Below are positions 1-12,249 of a stretch of 64,000 nucleotides of DNA, in pieces. The DNA is from Arbacia lixula (lineage: Eukaryota; Echinodermata; Echinoidea; Arbacioida; Arbaciidae). Each line of letters begins with the position of its first letter. The first letter of the stretch is position 1. The DNA is taken from the NCBI GenBank assembly GCA_963669155.1, contig OZ022576.1, positions 17,460,035-17,524,034 of the forward strand, read 5' to 3'. The notes under the pieces were generated by a model. The model made no database searches. It worked only from the letters and a program-made list of their open reading frames with translations, and was not told where the DNA came from. A program made the position numbers and the translations under genes.

Positions 1-353
1 AATAGAAAACATCTATCAATTATCAAAAACAGCTGGGTCAGAATAAATATGTAATGTATAGCAAACACTGCCCGCATCAACACTGCACTTCATTATGAAC
101 TGCAATAAAAAAATGTACAGCTGAAGCTTATGATTAGTGCTGCTAGTTCATTTTGCAGCAAATTTCAGACAGCGGCACAAATACACTGATTAACAATTGC
201 AGAATATTCTGTGCGGGGAGAAATATCCAATGCAAAAGCATTTGAACATTGATTTATTATTTCACAGCTATTCCTGCAGATAGAGCTGCATGTACAATGT
301 ATACAGAAAATGATTTTCACACATAATGAATGAGGGTCCAACAATTCTATAAT
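1..353. other. Left-edge non-coding sequence
   Basis: No exon of the neighbouring APPL gene or of any other gene is visible here. The sequence is AT-rich and is probably intron of the minus-strand APPL gene, whose later exons must lie left of the window. Confidence 0.4.
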
Positions 354-1076
354 CAGGGATGTGTTAGGAAGGAGAAACAACGCAAGCATAATATATTCAA
401 ACATCTGTATGGATACTAAAGCGTGCTAATGAATTTCCAAAGCATTCCACAATCACTACAATACTTTGATATCCCATGTGCAGCACTGACATTTAGCTGC
501 CATCAACTTGGAAAGAAATATCTTTAATTCCCTGGTTGGTCTCTTGAAGCTGTGTTTCTTATCACATTTTTTTGCAATTTTCAAGAAAGTTAAGGGCAAC
601 ACCACTAAAGCTTCTGTACTCGGTTTTCTTCTAAATAATTGTTGAATGATGCACACAAAAGAGATATAAGACAATATTCTTACTTACACAATTAACAAAT
701 TTCTTCACTTTCCAGATTTTTCCAGAAATGTGGGAATCTATCATTATCAAAATTATATCTTAAGCTGTGTATTTTCATTAACAGAGTTTGTGCGCAATTG
801 CGGACAGCTGAGATATTTCGCTAGAATAAACTTTATTTTTGTGCGCTCATATCTCTTTTCCTCACAAAAGTATTAATGCAATCCAACAGAATCTGAACAA
901 GCAAAATAAGACTCTACATTTCTTTTGTTCTCTCTGAGAAACGTTGCTACGCAATCCTGTTCGTTATTGTTAAAACACCTGAAAAGCACATGCTGAGACG
1001 CCATAATTTTTTGGCGGTGCCGCGCATGGGTTTGAAGAAAGAAAGTTGCTTCATATCCTTCCATAACACATCCCTG
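354..1076 (-). mobile_element. hAT-like non-autonomous transposon (CAGGG termini), copy 1
   Basis: The element begins CAGGGATGTGTTA and ends TAACACATCCCTG, a perfect 13 bp terminal inverted repeat. The similarity between ends continues weakly to about 20 bp. The flanks CTATAAT (347-353) and CCATAAT (1077-1083) look like a slightly decayed target-site duplication. A second copy in the opposite orientation lies at 48270-48984 inside the APEX2 intron, and the two can be followed end to end. No transposase is encoded. Open frames inside are not protein-like. CAGGG ends with 7-8 bp duplications suggest the hAT superfamily; that assignment is inferred. Confidence 0.8.
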
Positions 1077-1522
1077 CCATAATGGATCTGTCTGCCAACA
1101 AATTATTGGCAAAGTAAAGTCCTAAATGTTAGATTCAGAAGAGTTATGATAAATCAATTAGCATACATGATTTTGCATTCTTTTTAGTACAAAGAATTGA
1201 TTACTGTCTCCTGTAAAAGCTCAGCCTAAGCTCCAAGCTGTAGGGCGTGGTCTGTCTAGGGTAATCAAGACATGGCCTATATGCATGTCCAGACTTAGTT
1301 GTAATTCAGCTGTTGCAGAAAATGACCAACCCACTGCCTAGAACCTAAGCTAGATTCAATGACTAACACACATTTTTCTTGTCAAATATCATAAAGAGAG
1401 AAAATGTTCACAGTTTAAACGCTGAAACACATAATTCCAAGCTTTGTACAAAACATGATAATAATGACTGGAATTGTCGGTTTTTAAATGAAAGACATAA
1501 AAATGAAAGAAAACAACTTTAC
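1077..1522. other. Intronic sequence of the APPL-like gene
   Basis: This stretch lies downstream of the last visible APPL exon (minus strand). I searched it for the next conserved APPL segment, which links the BAR and PH domains, and found none. It holds no other recognisable feature. Confidence 0.4.
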
Positions 1523-4500
1523 CCCTGTACGGACGCATTGATGTCTGAGAGGTACTCCTCTGTCTGTCTTGTGAACATCTGTGGGCCCATCTTAGCGAAG
1601 GCCAGGTGTGCCTGCAGGTAGCCTATCATGGGCTCAAGGAGACCTGTGGTCCGCTTGTACTGCAGCAGGTTCAGCGCTGTGTAGTAGTTCATCGCAGTCT
1701 GGGAACAATCAAACAAAAGAATAATGGATTGCTACAATATTTCAAATACTAGAAATCCCATGGACAACATATTAGAGGAGAAAATGTATACCAGTAGTAA
1801 AATATATAATAGGTGAATAACATGTATGTTGTGGTTCTTGTAATAGCTGAAAGCCTTTGACTATAAGATCAGCTCAGAACCGTGGACAAGTAATATAATT
1901 GCCAAATCAAATCTATGTGCTTTACTGACTTAAATCATTTGTTTATATGTGACACAAATGCTATGCATATCCCACATAAGGGTGCTTACTCTGTGTGTGA
2001 AGACTTTGTGGCTCTTGTGTATGAGCACAAAACAATTTACAGTCATCAGCCTGGTACATAGGCTAGGAAATGACATAACATGGGACTCTATTGTTAGTCT
2101 GTCCCTATGTGACATATACATACATAGATTCATGTAGCCTCTGTGCAAGGCTGGACAGCTTCAGCTGTGGGTGAGGATGACTCACAAATCACCCCCGGCA
2201 ACGCACCTGCTGTAGTTTCTTGCGGCATGCATACAGCTCATCGTTGACTTCGATGCACTGTTTGGTGTCATGCTCTCTCTTCTTGGACACCCGGCTGTAC
2301 TTTGACAACACTGCTTCATGCTCTAAAGAACAAACAGAAGACAGGAGGCGGAGATATTCATATTTCTCAGGTAAAAGCCGTAAGCAATATGCAAAGGTCA
2401 AACCTTCACAGTGATGACAATGAACAGCTAAAATTCTGTTCAGCTGACATTAAATATTTGCAAATCTAAAAAGTGACCTCAATCTTTCTCCACGAAGAGA
2501 AATTATGAGAATACAGTCATATTGGCAAAAGTCTTTGCAACGAAGCAGTGGAGATGGTGCATACATTGTGTACCATGTCGGCATGATAGGAGGTCATGGC
2601 ACCTTCATACATCACCCTGACATTACTGTATTGTTTAAAGTATGCTGTTAATATGATATGAATATGTCATATGATTGTAACAGCAAATAACAGCAAAATA
2701 GCTAGAAAAAGGGAGGAAGTGAATGCTGCATTATTTGAATGACTCCTATTCATATGCATAGCTGTTGGAAAGGCATCGTAACTGTTGGGCTCATTTTGCA
2801 GATAGGGGGGGCGTATATGACCAGGGTTAGAGATAAGCCTCCATTACCTTGATCATTGGCCTTGTATAGCTCCCTCATGCTGAGGATCTCTGCCAGGTCT
2901 CCGTTCACAAAGCGAGACAGCGGAGCAATCATGGTGTCCTCCAGGGAGGTCGCCAGGGTGGAGTGCATCGTGCTCACCTTACAAGTGTTAACGGGGGGGG
3001 GGGGGGGTTACATTAGATGTTAACCCTCTCAGTACTAATTCATCATAGTCCATTACTACACCATTTATTGACTAAAACGGTTGTGACAGCCACAATCTAG
3101 ACCTTTTTGTACTACCAAACACTAGTCAAACTTGTGACCATAAAACCATTTTCGTTATATATGCAAACAGTTATGCTAATTTTTAAACAATACATTTTTT
3201 ATGGCAACCCCTAAGCTTGTTGAAAGTTTGTTGGACTACCCACAACTAATAGATTTTAAGTGCATTCCACCTATTAAAACTGAATCAGGAAAACATGGTG
3301 AATGTGATAATGCTTTAGAAAGTTTTTAGCCTGTTAGGAGGAAAGTTGTGAAAACATTACACAAATGGCTTATTGTACATAACAGCAATCATATCAGTCT
3401 GAATTACATGTCAACAACATTTGGAATGCAAAAATATTATTTTTGCAAGATTATCATACATCTTGCTTTTGCCATTTTTTTATTTCATATGGCAAAATCA
3501 TCATGTTCAAACTCATGATATACATTTGTCACAATCTCGTTCTGGCACTTCTAATCACATCTTAGCATTTGCAAGTCTGCCTTTTCAGTGCCAATATGTA
3601 GGCTTTTTTCACCACATAAGTAAACCAATTCTGGCAGGAGTCCTGTTCACACAGTTCCAAATGTCAAAATATTAACACAAAAAAAAACTATCCATGTCAA
3701 ATAAATAACACAACAATATTGAAAGGACTTTTCTCACCTGATCAACATTGGTAGCAAACTGTTTTAGAGTTGATACAAGAATGCTGTCATCTCTTCCCAA
3801 CTCAAAATTCTGTCGAATAAGAATCATTGATCCAAATTAATCATCAATATATCAGAGACCTGGACACTTTATTAAACTAATTAAAGTAGTACTCTTGGTG
3901 AAAATATATTACACATTTGTAGAATTGATACAACAATGTTATCAGCTCATCCCAAATCAGGATTAGTGACAATGATGCTTAACAATTTTGCTGGGTTTTT
4001 TTATCCACATGACCTTGTTGCAAGTTGTCAATCTGAATGTGTAGATGGATAATTCTACAAGCAAGTAGTGCCAGAAGGGTTGTACTTTTCAATTCTCTCA
4101 ATTGGACTATTGCAGTATTTAACTAATAGTAAAACACAGATGATGAATTATACACCTTGAAAAAACACAAAACAAGCCCAAAGTATCTTTGAAGATGCTG
4201 GATAGAATTACTTTGGAATGGATATCGTCATCTATATTGTTCTGCATCACTTTGAAAGGAGAATCATTATGACAGATCACTTTTTCAGAATGAATATGAC
4301 ATACATACATTGTACTTGTACTTCGCTTACCCATTTTTCAAATTCACACAGCTTTTGGGAAAGTGTTCGTGTGGCAGTTGTCAGGGCATTCTAGAACAAA
4401 GGAAAACAGATATCACTCTTGCAAATAATGTTTGACTGAAGAACAGTTCTGACCCTTCCATTACTCTTATTGTCAACTAAACTTTAATCCCCATCAGCAA

Positions 4501-5372
4501 ACATGTTATCATGCATCATGAATATAATGGTCTGTCAAATACAATAACTACCCCAATGTAAACAGTTCTTACACATAATATGATTCAACATCATTACTAA
4601 GCTTAATTTCTCAAAAGACCTGTGACTATATTCATGAAACTTTCAAAGCCTAACTGGTTGCGAAAAAATGCATGTAGCTGAATACATTTGAGCAACTTCC
4701 TAGGCTTCACAACTTTTTCATATGGCCCCTGTTTCATAAAAAATTGATTGGACAAATCAATCTTTGTATTGAAGTATGGTTTTCAGGAAACTATCGCAAA
4801 TTCTCTGTGTTTAATTCATGATCATACAAGATCTAAAAACACTGTGTGTTTTGTACAATATGTTCCCTTTTTATCAGATATTTTGAATGCAGTAAGATAT
4901 GACGTCATCAATCATTGTGTAATAGAAACAATTAAAATGTTTTAATTAAAATGAAATCTACAAAAACTAATGACATACATACCTATTTTGATAGACAATC
5001 ACAACAATATCATAAACTTACAACACTTCATGTAAAGCATAGAATGTAGTATGACACATGGCATTGCCTCCTCATAGTGTCCCAGAGTCTCCCATTCATT
5101 TTGTGTGGGAAATTGCACGGCATCGTTAGACTCTGCCTAAATTCAGCAGCACATAAATGAAAAACCTTAATTCTCTCATTGCCAATGGTATGAACATGTG
5201 CAATGCGCCAATAGGGTTTTCAAAGCCTGGTAACGTAAGGCATATTTAAAGGAAGAAGAGGATTGTTTCTTACCTCACACTCAATGACATTCTTGCAGAC
5301 AGCTGTCAGGCCCTCCATGTACTGGTGAAGCTGTACGCCATCTGTCTCAAACAGGTTCAGGAGGGATCGAGC
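1523..5372 (-). CDS. APPL1: APPL-family endosomal adaptor, BAR-domain exons (partial)
   Basis: Six exons read on the minus strand: 5372-5274, 4390-4331, 3809-3738, 2977-2848, 2322-2207 and 1698-1523. All have GT-AG borders and phases agree across every junction (about 217 residues). The conceptual protein follows the BAR domain of vertebrate APPL1/APPL2 segment by segment. Examples are ARSLLNLFETD, TLKQFATNVDQ, SKYSRVSKKREHD and LLEPMIGYLQAHLAFAKMG. APPL proteins bind Rab5 and curved endosomal membranes through BAR-PH and cargo receptors through a PTB domain. The short first exon, usually about 18 residues, was not found upstream. The rest of the BAR domain, PH and PTB should lie left of the window. 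Invertebrates often have a single APPL, so choosing between APPL1 and APPL2 is arbitrary. Confidence 0.9.
2993..3007. repeat. Poly(G) run at an APPL splice acceptor
   Basis: Fifteen consecutive G lie 16 bases upstream (minus strand) of the APPL exon at 2977-2848. Read on the gene strand this is a C15 run that serves as, or extends, the polypyrimidine tract. Confidence 0.85.
3185..3385 (+). repeat. Divergent relic of the TTAA foldback family
   Basis: The stretch containing CAACTAATAGATTTTAAG and the AGGAAAGTTGTGAAAACATT region aligns with 5690-5880 of the next element but carries many substitutions and small gaps. It is an old copy lacking recognisable termini, within an APPL intron. Confidence 0.6.
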
Positions 5373-5438
5373 CTGTCATGATCAGCAGAGAAACACAAAT
5401 GTTGATGATAGTGTTTGGGCTATGGATCTTTCCTTTAA

Positions 5439-6060
5439 GGGTTACTAAATAAGAAAAATAAGTTCCCACTTATCTATGTAAAATTATCCACTAAAAACGG
5501 ATTTCACATTTGTTTGGTGCAATAAAGTCTCACTTTGACAAAAATTTCAAAAAACGCACACATCTCCAAGTGATGTCAGAGGAGTCAAATGCCACAAAAA
5601 AAATCCGCTGTTAAACTTATATTGTACGAAAGTGCACAATAATTTCTAATAGTCCTTTTTCATTATTTTTTAAATTTTATTCACGCCCTTCAAACAATAC
5701 ATTACCAATGGAAACCCCAAAGCTTGTCCGAGGTTTGTCTTAGTAGCAACAACTAATAGATTCAAAGTGCATTCCACCTATGGACTCTGAATGACAAGAT
5801 ACAGGTGAATGCAATCACGCGTTACTACACAGTTAGGGGGAAAGTTATGAATACATTACGAAAATGGTCTATTGTTGACTTCCGTACAATTACAATTACA
5901 ATTACAATTTTCCGGGACTTCTTTTTGAGCACATTGGCTGTTTGGCTACAATTTTACACTGTGTTTATGGGAATTTGGGGGGCACTTTTAACATTTGCCA
6001 CGGCTCTTTTAAGCATTTTGGGGGCGAAATCTTCCTGAGCCCTCACATATTTTTTTCCCT
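5439..6060 (+). mobile_element. TTAA-type foldback element, rearranged copy
   Basis: The left end (GGGTTACTAAATAAG after TTAA at 5435-5438) matches the complete element at 6178-6739. The internal part 5690-5880 matches the interior of that element in inverted orientation, and the expected right terminus is missing. It appears to be a rearranged or truncated relative, with the boundary near 6060 approximate. Confidence 0.6.
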
Positions 6061-6177
6061 GCACTGCAGATCAGGGTATATTACACATGTGCATTCTACT
6101 TCTTTGAAGTGGGCCTTGCTATTCTTGCTTTTGCTTTGTTGTTCAATAAGACAGCTGGCTAGCTCTCAATTTCTTAA

Positions 6178-6739
6178 AGGGTTACTAAATTAGAAAAATA
6201 AGTTCCCACTAATCTACATGTATGTATAATCATCCACTAAAAATGAATTTCACATTCGCTTGCCGCATTAAAGTCTCATTTTGATGAAAATTTGAAAAAA
6301 CGCACGCCTCCAGTGACACCAGAAAAAATGCAAAATGCCATAAATTGTATGGAAGTCAACAATAGACCATCGTAATGTATTCAGAACTTTCCCCCTAACT
6401 CCGTAGTAATGCTGTATTGCATACACCTGTATCTTGTCATTCAGATTCAATGGATGGAATGCACTTTGAATCTATTAGTTGTTACTACTCCGACAAACCT
6501 CGGACAAGCTTTGGGGTTCCCATTGGTAACGTATTGTTTGAACGGCGTGGATAAAATATTTTATTCACGCCGTTGGCATTTATGGCATTTTGACTTCTCT
6601 GACGTCACTGGAGGCGTGCGTTTTTTCAAATTTTTGTCAAAATGAGACTTTATTGCGGCAAACGACCATGAAATTTGTTTTTAGTGGATAATTTTACACA
6701 GATTAGTGGGAACTTTTTTTTTTGTAATTTAGTAACCCT
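6178..6739 (+). mobile_element. TTAA-flanked foldback element (piggyBac/Kolobok-like MITE)
   Basis: The element starts AGGGTTACTAAATTA and ends TAATTTAGTAACCCT. It is flanked by TTAA on the left (6174-6177) and TTAA on the right (6740-6743). The inverted arms extend roughly 140 bp each with a few mismatches, meeting around the shared word of the CTGGAGGCGTGCG type. There is no coding capacity. TTAA target sites are typical of piggyBac and Kolobok transposons; which one mobilised this element cannot be told from the sequence. Confidence 0.8.
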
Positions 6740-7763
6740 TTAAGGCTTTGGAAGTGTGTGGTTTATTGCTTTGAAGTGTGACTAGCTTTCGTCAAGGTAT
6801 TTGCTTTTTAATTAGACAATTGCTTTGCTCTCAGCATGCATTTTGGAATAAGACATACACAGTACTCTTCACAGGGACAAAGAAATCTGATTCGCAATGC
6901 CAAAGGCAATAGTACCATGGGCATGCATATTGCATGCATAAATTACGTTCAACTTAAAAAGTACAGTACAGACTAACTCTGAATTCTCATGGCACGGTTG
7001 TTTTCCTCAAACCTCAAAAATTCATTCACAACTTTGTATCTTTCACCAGCTATCAACCCCATAGGCCGTGTGTACGAAGTAAGGCAGAACGGCATAAAAA
7101 TTGAAATAACCATAACTATTTAATTCGCCTAAATAAAATGAAATCATTTGCAGGTCGTCTTCCTTGAACTAATTGAAATATGATTCGCAAATTAAACTGA
7201 AAGAGTTTTGCTAAGCAGGTTTCACGACTCGTCAGCTTTCTAATCTACAGCAAAAAATGTGTAAAATTTTGTTGCTCCCTCACTTCCAGGCTTGAGATAT
7301 GTAACAGTGCTTCATTAATGGAATCAGCGAAAGCTGTGCAGAGAACGTGTTTTGGTTTATATAGCTGTGCACACAATAAGCCCTTGCGATGCATTCTTGC
7401 TAAAATGCTATTGCGCCATTGAAAATCATGAAGTGAAATAAGGTATTGCGCTATCTATAATTGAATTTGCAAATTTAACAATGTTTTGCACACATGTCCA
7501 ATTGTCCTATTAAATATGCTATTTACTTTAAAAAAAACAATGAGCGCTTCCACATCTTACGTGAGAAATAACTCAGAGACATGGATAAAGGCTATGCTCG
7601 AAGAACACTTTCTTTCGTATGCAAATAGAGCTCATTGTACGTTTCAGCGCAGCGAATAGTGTACAAACCAAGACTCAAGTCGAGAGGCTGCTCGGAACCT
7701 AAAATCTTGGATCTTCCCAAAAGTCTTTAACCTGTCATGAACGAATGACAGGTAGATGTTTTT

Positions 7764-8273
7764 ATATCCCTTCTATGAATATTCATGAGTATTCTAGGAA
7801 CATGATTGGTCAATTGATGCTCGAAGAGCTCCGGATATTTTTCACTATTTTTTCATGGGGAGGACTGCGCATGCTCTATCTACTATTTTCTTCCTTGGCA
7901 CTACTGCGCATGCTCTCTACCTGAGCGGGCGTAAATTAGTGCGCGCATGAATGCAATGCGCGGTGTGTTGCGCATTTACCTGGGATGAACCGAGACAGAG
8001 AAAAAAAAAGGCGACATACAACCACATGGTGTTACCGAAAGTTTTACTATTTTCTAAATAGTATTTATTAGTATTTTTGTTCTGTTATTGTTTTATAAAA
8101 GGGATATAAAACAAATATACCAAGCATTGAGTTCGAATGTATAGTGAAAATTATGCATCTTCGGAGGGACTGGCATAAGTTACTGGCACATAGTAACTTA
8201 TGCCACTCCCTCCTCAGATAGATAATTTCCACTATACAATCTCACAGCTTGGTATTTTTGTATATCATATCCC
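7764..8273 (+). repeat. 0.5 kb tandem unit, copy 1
   Basis: The unit begins ATATCCCTTCTATGAATATT and ends at the next ATATCCC. It contains two TGCGCATGCTCT words, an AATTAGTGCGCGCATGAATG stretch and a terminal foldback hairpin (8101-8273). It recurs as an interrupted copy (8268-8454 plus 9632-10021) and a third copy (10017-10583). Confidence 0.8.
8101..8273. mobile_element. Foldback hairpin element, short-loop form
   Basis: The outer arms GGGATATAAAACAAATATAC and the complement of its right end pair. The inner stem GGCATAAGTTACT / AGTAACTTATGCC pairs around a 7-base loop. Two relatives at 9822-10021 and 10388-10583 replace the loop with a GC-rich second hairpin. The whole unit is nearly one long imperfect palindrome and encodes nothing. 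Confidence 0.75.
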
Positions 8274-8454
8274 TTCTATGAATATTCATGAGTATTCTGG
8301 GAACGTGATTGGTCAATTGATCATCGCAGACTACAAAATAATTTGACTATATCTGCCTCAGCTCCCAATATTTTTCACTATTTTTTTCATGGGGAGGACT
8401 GCGCATGCTCTATTTACTATTTTCTTCCTTGGGACTACTGCGCATGCTCTCTAC

Positions 8455-9631
8455 TTACTGCGACCAGCCCGCTCACTGTGTGAGCGGGCTGCGTTGCACC
8501 GGGCATTGGTGCAAGGTAGTCGAGATTAGCAGTGGTAATTTTAGAAAATATCATCAATTATATTGCGCAGAACTTAAAGCTATTGGACACACTTACGGAG
8601 AATACTTACATGAATACTTCCGTAGTTGCGTCGAAGATGAATTTATTCCATGATGGGTTTTTTTTCTTGAAAACGTACCATCGTACGGCGGTCAGAATTA
8701 ATGCAGCTGCGAAACATGTATATGAAGATTGCCGACTTTTTGAAGTTTACGCGCATGCGCCAGTTCTCTATACGATTCGTGTGTGTTACGCACTGAACTA
8801 GAAAGATTCTTTCTAGTTCAGTGGTGTTACGTTTTCAACAACAATCCATTACCGTAGCACTCTTTTCACATCGTTGTTTTTTTCTTTTTTCATTATTATT
8901 GGAACAAATTTTATATTCCAATTTTTATTTCATTATATTTAAAATTTTATTTTGGAGCATTTATTATATTTTGCATATTTATGTTTGTCCGTAATTTTTT
9001 GTTTTGTTTTGTTTTTAAGAGCCACTTTTTTCAACCCATTAACGCCATCCCGCTAAGCTAGATTTCAGTGACAGGGCAGTGGTGCACGGTATTAGGAAAG
9101 TTTAAAGATTCGGAACTATTTCTCTTACAAAATCCTTGATCCGCCACTGAAGTTTATAACATAGAATTTAATCATATTTTGGTCACTTTAAATGACACAA
9201 TTAATGAAAATCAGGTTGATAATTTGCACAATCAAAACAATAAAAAAAATCACTTTTCTCATGCATATTCATCAATAGCGCTAAATACGGTCATCAGAGC
9301 GAAAGCGTCATCATCATGAATATTATTTTGCGCATGCCTACAAAGTCATTAAACAGCCAAGATGGCAGTCTGGAAGGACCTCGTTTTGTTAGACCATGAT
9401 TAGACAGACATATGAAGGGGAAATTGGTAACGTTACTCAATATTTTCCATCATTTTCTTACTTCAGACATATGGAAGTTACATTCAACCATTCATATGTG
9501 ATAAATATACTTGAAATGAGTAATTCATCCATGTGCACGGGTCGATTATTCATTTATCACACCCGACATGCCGGGAAATCGGGGGCGAGCCCTCAGGACG
9601 CTCCCGCTGCGCGGGAGCAGTCCCGGGGCTA
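8455..9631 (+). mobile_element. 1.18 kb insertion with 9 bp target-site duplication
   Basis: The insertion starts TTACTGCGACCAGCCCGCTC and ends GGGAGCAGTCCCGGGGCTA, inside a tandem unit and flanked by the perfect 9 bp repeat GCTCTCTAC. Each end carries a GC-rich hairpin: CAGCCCGCTCAC/GTGAGCGGGCTG at the left and GCTCCCGC/GCGGGAGC at the right. A perfect 15 bp-arm palindrome (CACTGAACTAGAAAG arms) sits at 8791-8823 and a GCGCATGCGC word at 8751-8760. The two ends are not clear inverted repeats of each other. Two short open frames (8405-8653, 8532-8801) match nothing I recognise. A 9 bp duplication fits Mutator-like elements, but the family is undetermined. Confidence 0.65.
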
Positions 9632-9821
9632 GCTCTCTACCTGAGCAAGCGTAAATTAGTGCGCGCATGAATGCAGTGCCCGGCGTGTTGCGCATTTACT
9701 TGGGATGATATCGAGACAGAGGGGAAAAAAGGCGACATACAACCACATGGTGTTACCGAAAGTTTTACTATTTTCTAAATAGTATTTATTAGTATTTTTG
9801 TTCTGTTATTGTTTTACAAAA

Positions 9822-10021
9822 GGGATATAAAACAAATATACCAAGCATTGAGTTCGAATGTATAGTGAAAATTATGGATCTTCGGAGGGACTGGCATAAG
9901 TTACTATTTTTTCCTCGGGGGCTTCACCCCTCGGAAAAAATAGTTCTATGCCACTCCCTCCTCAGATCGATAATTTCCACTATACAATCTCACAGCTTGG
10001 TATATTTGTATATTATATCCC
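9822..10021. mobile_element. Foldback hairpin element, long-loop form
   Basis: This has the same outer arms as 8101-8273, but the centre holds TTTTTTCCTCGGGGGC and its near-complement, a second strong stem capped by a TTCA loop. It resembles a rho-independent terminator in shape only; in this nuclear context it is a mobile-element palindrome. Confidence 0.75.
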
Positions 10022-10583
10022 TTCTATGAATATTCATGAGTATTCTGGGAACGTGATTGGTCAATTGATGATCGCAGACTACAAAATAATTTGACTATAT
10101 CTGCCTCAGCTCCGGATATTTTTCACTATTTTTTCATGGGGAGGACTGCGCATGCACTATTTACTATTTTCTTCCTTGGCACTACTGCGCATGCTCTCTA
10201 CCTGTGCGGGCATAAATTAGTGCGCGCATGAATGCAGTGCGCGGTGTGTTGCGCATTTACCTGGGATGAACCGATATCGAGACAGAGAAAAAAAAAGGCG
10301 ACATACCACCACATGGTGTTACCGAAAGTTTTACTATTTTCTAAATAGTATTTATTAGTATTTTTGTTCTGTTATTGTTTTACAAAAGGGATATAAAACA
10401 AATATACCAAGCATTGAGTTCGAATGTATAGTGAAAATTATGGATCTTCGGAGGGACTGGCATAAGTTACTATTTTTTCCTCGGGGGCTTCGCCCCTCGG
10501 AAAAAATAGTTCTATGCCACTCCCTCCTCAGATAGATAATTTCCACTATACAATCTCACAGCTTGGTATATTTGTATGATATA
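10017..10583 (+). repeat. 0.5 kb tandem unit, copy 3
   Basis: This unit is colinear with copy 1 but carries the long-loop hairpin (10388-10583) and an extra segment (CGCAGACTACAAAATAATTT) shared with copy 2. The array ends here without the closing CCC. Confidence 0.8.
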
Positions 10584-11371
10584 TTGTTTATGCATGCATA
10601 TATTCTAAATATCAACAAATCCCTATGCCTGGACCTGAACATGTGTATATACAGCAAGTATATTACACATGTAAAATATGTATGGTATTTTTGTACTGCG
10701 TCTTGACTAACACAAAAGTGAGTTAATGGGACACGGGGTTAACAACAAAACACTAACCACATCCGTGTACACAAATATATTCACTACAAAATATAAACCA
10801 ACATGAACCAATTTCACATTGACAGGCACTTATATTCACCTGAGGTGAATCATCTTGAGCGTCTTCAAGACGTAGAAGTTGAATTCCCGGCATATTTTCT
10901 TTTATTCAGTTGTCACTGACACGGGTTTTTGATGAAAAATTGCCACTCCTTCGTCTCGTCGCTTCGCGTCGAAACTTTACACAGAGGTCAACTGAGGTCA
11001 TAGGATTCCATGTATAATGTCGCACCCACCTTTCTTTGTTTTAGTTCCGTGATCTCTCCACTAGTATAGTTGAATTGAATTCAGGGGCGTAGAAAACGAG
11101 GGGATGAGGGGGTAGTATGTACAATCATCCCCCCCCCCCCCCCCAGGTTTGGGGGAATGATATTTGCTTACTTAATAAGTCATAATGATGATAATAATAG
11201 TAAGAATAATAATGATAACAATTATAATATTAATAATGATAATTATCATGATGATTATCATAATCGTGTTTATTCGTATTAGCCGCGTTCACACGGTGAA
11301 AGCCAATTCAGACGGTAAAAAAAGAGAAAATCTAACAAGTATTTTGTGGTTATCTTGTGGTTTGTCCTCAT
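10584..11371. other. Non-coding sequence with poly(C) and AT-rich microsatellite
   Basis: A C run near 11129-11144 is followed at about 11184-11270 by an irregular GAT/AAT-rich microsatellite. The open frame across it (11185-11388) is low-complexity and not a gene. Confidence 0.6.
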
Positions 11372-12065
11372 TAAGCAAAATAGCATAACTTTTTATCAAA
11401 GAGGCTTCGGGCAAAATAATTTGGTAGGATTGTTTCTCACCTTATTGACTAACTTCTGTGTGAAAATCAAATTAATCCAAATATCCAATAAATCATGCGT
11501 AAGTGGGCAAATTTAAGAGGCAAAAATGTAACTTTTCAAAAGTCACAGGGGTAACTTTGGGTTTCTGTCGTATGAATTTTTGATGAATTCCATTTCTGGT
11601 GCATAACTTATGTCCTTTCATTGTTTATCGTCCATCTCTCGATGCACCCACCTATCCCGACATTTAACCCATTTGACCCATTTGAAAAATACTCCTCCCT
11701 CTTGAGATTGAAACTTTTAAAAACCCTTTATTTTTGTGAAAATATACAACTGGATATTTTGACAAAGATGTAACATGACCTGTAATGTAAACATTGGAAG
11801 ACATTTCCGTGTCATGGATGAGTGAATACACTTTAAAAATCTCAGAAAAGAAAGAAATGCCAAAATGTAATGTTAAAACGGTATAAACAATTACCCTTGT
11901 GACTTTTGAAAAATCTACATTTTTGCCTTTAAATTTTGCCAACTCATGCATGACTAATTGGATTAATGTCATTTTCACACAGTTTTTAGTCAATAAGTTA
12001 AGGAACAATCCTGCAAATTATTTTGCCCAAAACCGCTCCGATAAAAAGTTATGCTATTTTGCTTA
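11372..12065. mobile_element. Long-arm foldback element (~690 bp)
   Basis: The two ends TAAGCAAAATAGCATAACTT and its complement are inverted repeats that stay alignable for about 190 bp on each side (11372-11565 with 11880-12065). Substitutions and short indels are scattered through them. The central 300 bp is unique. The 114-residue open frame on the minus strand (11664-12008) overlaps one arm and shows no family resemblance, so it is not annotated as a gene. The right flank runs into a G11 tract. Confidence 0.75.
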
Positions 12066-12249
12066 GGGGGGGGGGGGGTACTTTTTTTGTTGTGTTTGGA
12101 AAACAAAAACACGTGGTGAGTCCGCTAAGCAGGAGGCAGTGTCTTCCTAACTTTTTAGTAAGGGGGAAATATATGTGAGTGTGTCCCTTACATAATTCAC
12201 AGCTTGAATTGATTTTCGGATTCTAGGATGGCTCATAATAAGAAGTTGA

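Larger units (their letters stand above)
5373..7763. other. Repeat-rich sequence upstream of the visible APPL exons
   Basis: The first half is filled by two TTAA-flanked inverted-repeat elements listed separately. From 6744 to 7763 the sequence is AT-rich and I see no conserved exon or element. The missing first APPL exon and its promoter could be here or further right; I could not find a match to the expected start. Confidence 0.5.
8268..10021 (+). repeat. 0.5 kb tandem unit, copy 2, split by an insertion
   Basis: The left part (8268-8454) and the right part (9632-10021) together reconstitute one unit colinear with copies 1 and 3. The break is exactly at GCTCTCTAC, which is present on both sides (8446-8454 and 9632-9640). 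Confidence 0.8.

Noticed and set aside
873-1112. 79-residue minus-strand frame resembling a frame at 48274
   Set aside because: The similarity is explained by both lying in copies of the same CAGGG-ended transposon; the second copy has stops, so no protein is conserved.
9595-9635. Helitron-like 3' end (hairpin followed about ten bases later by CTAG)
   Set aside because: The second copy ends CTAC, the insertion is flanked by a 9 bp duplication, and there is no A/T insertion dinucleotide, all against a Helitron.
10451-10530. Rho-independent terminator-like stem with T run
   Set aside because: Shape alone; it is the centre of a eukaryotic foldback repeat present in three copies with no adjacent bacterial-type gene.
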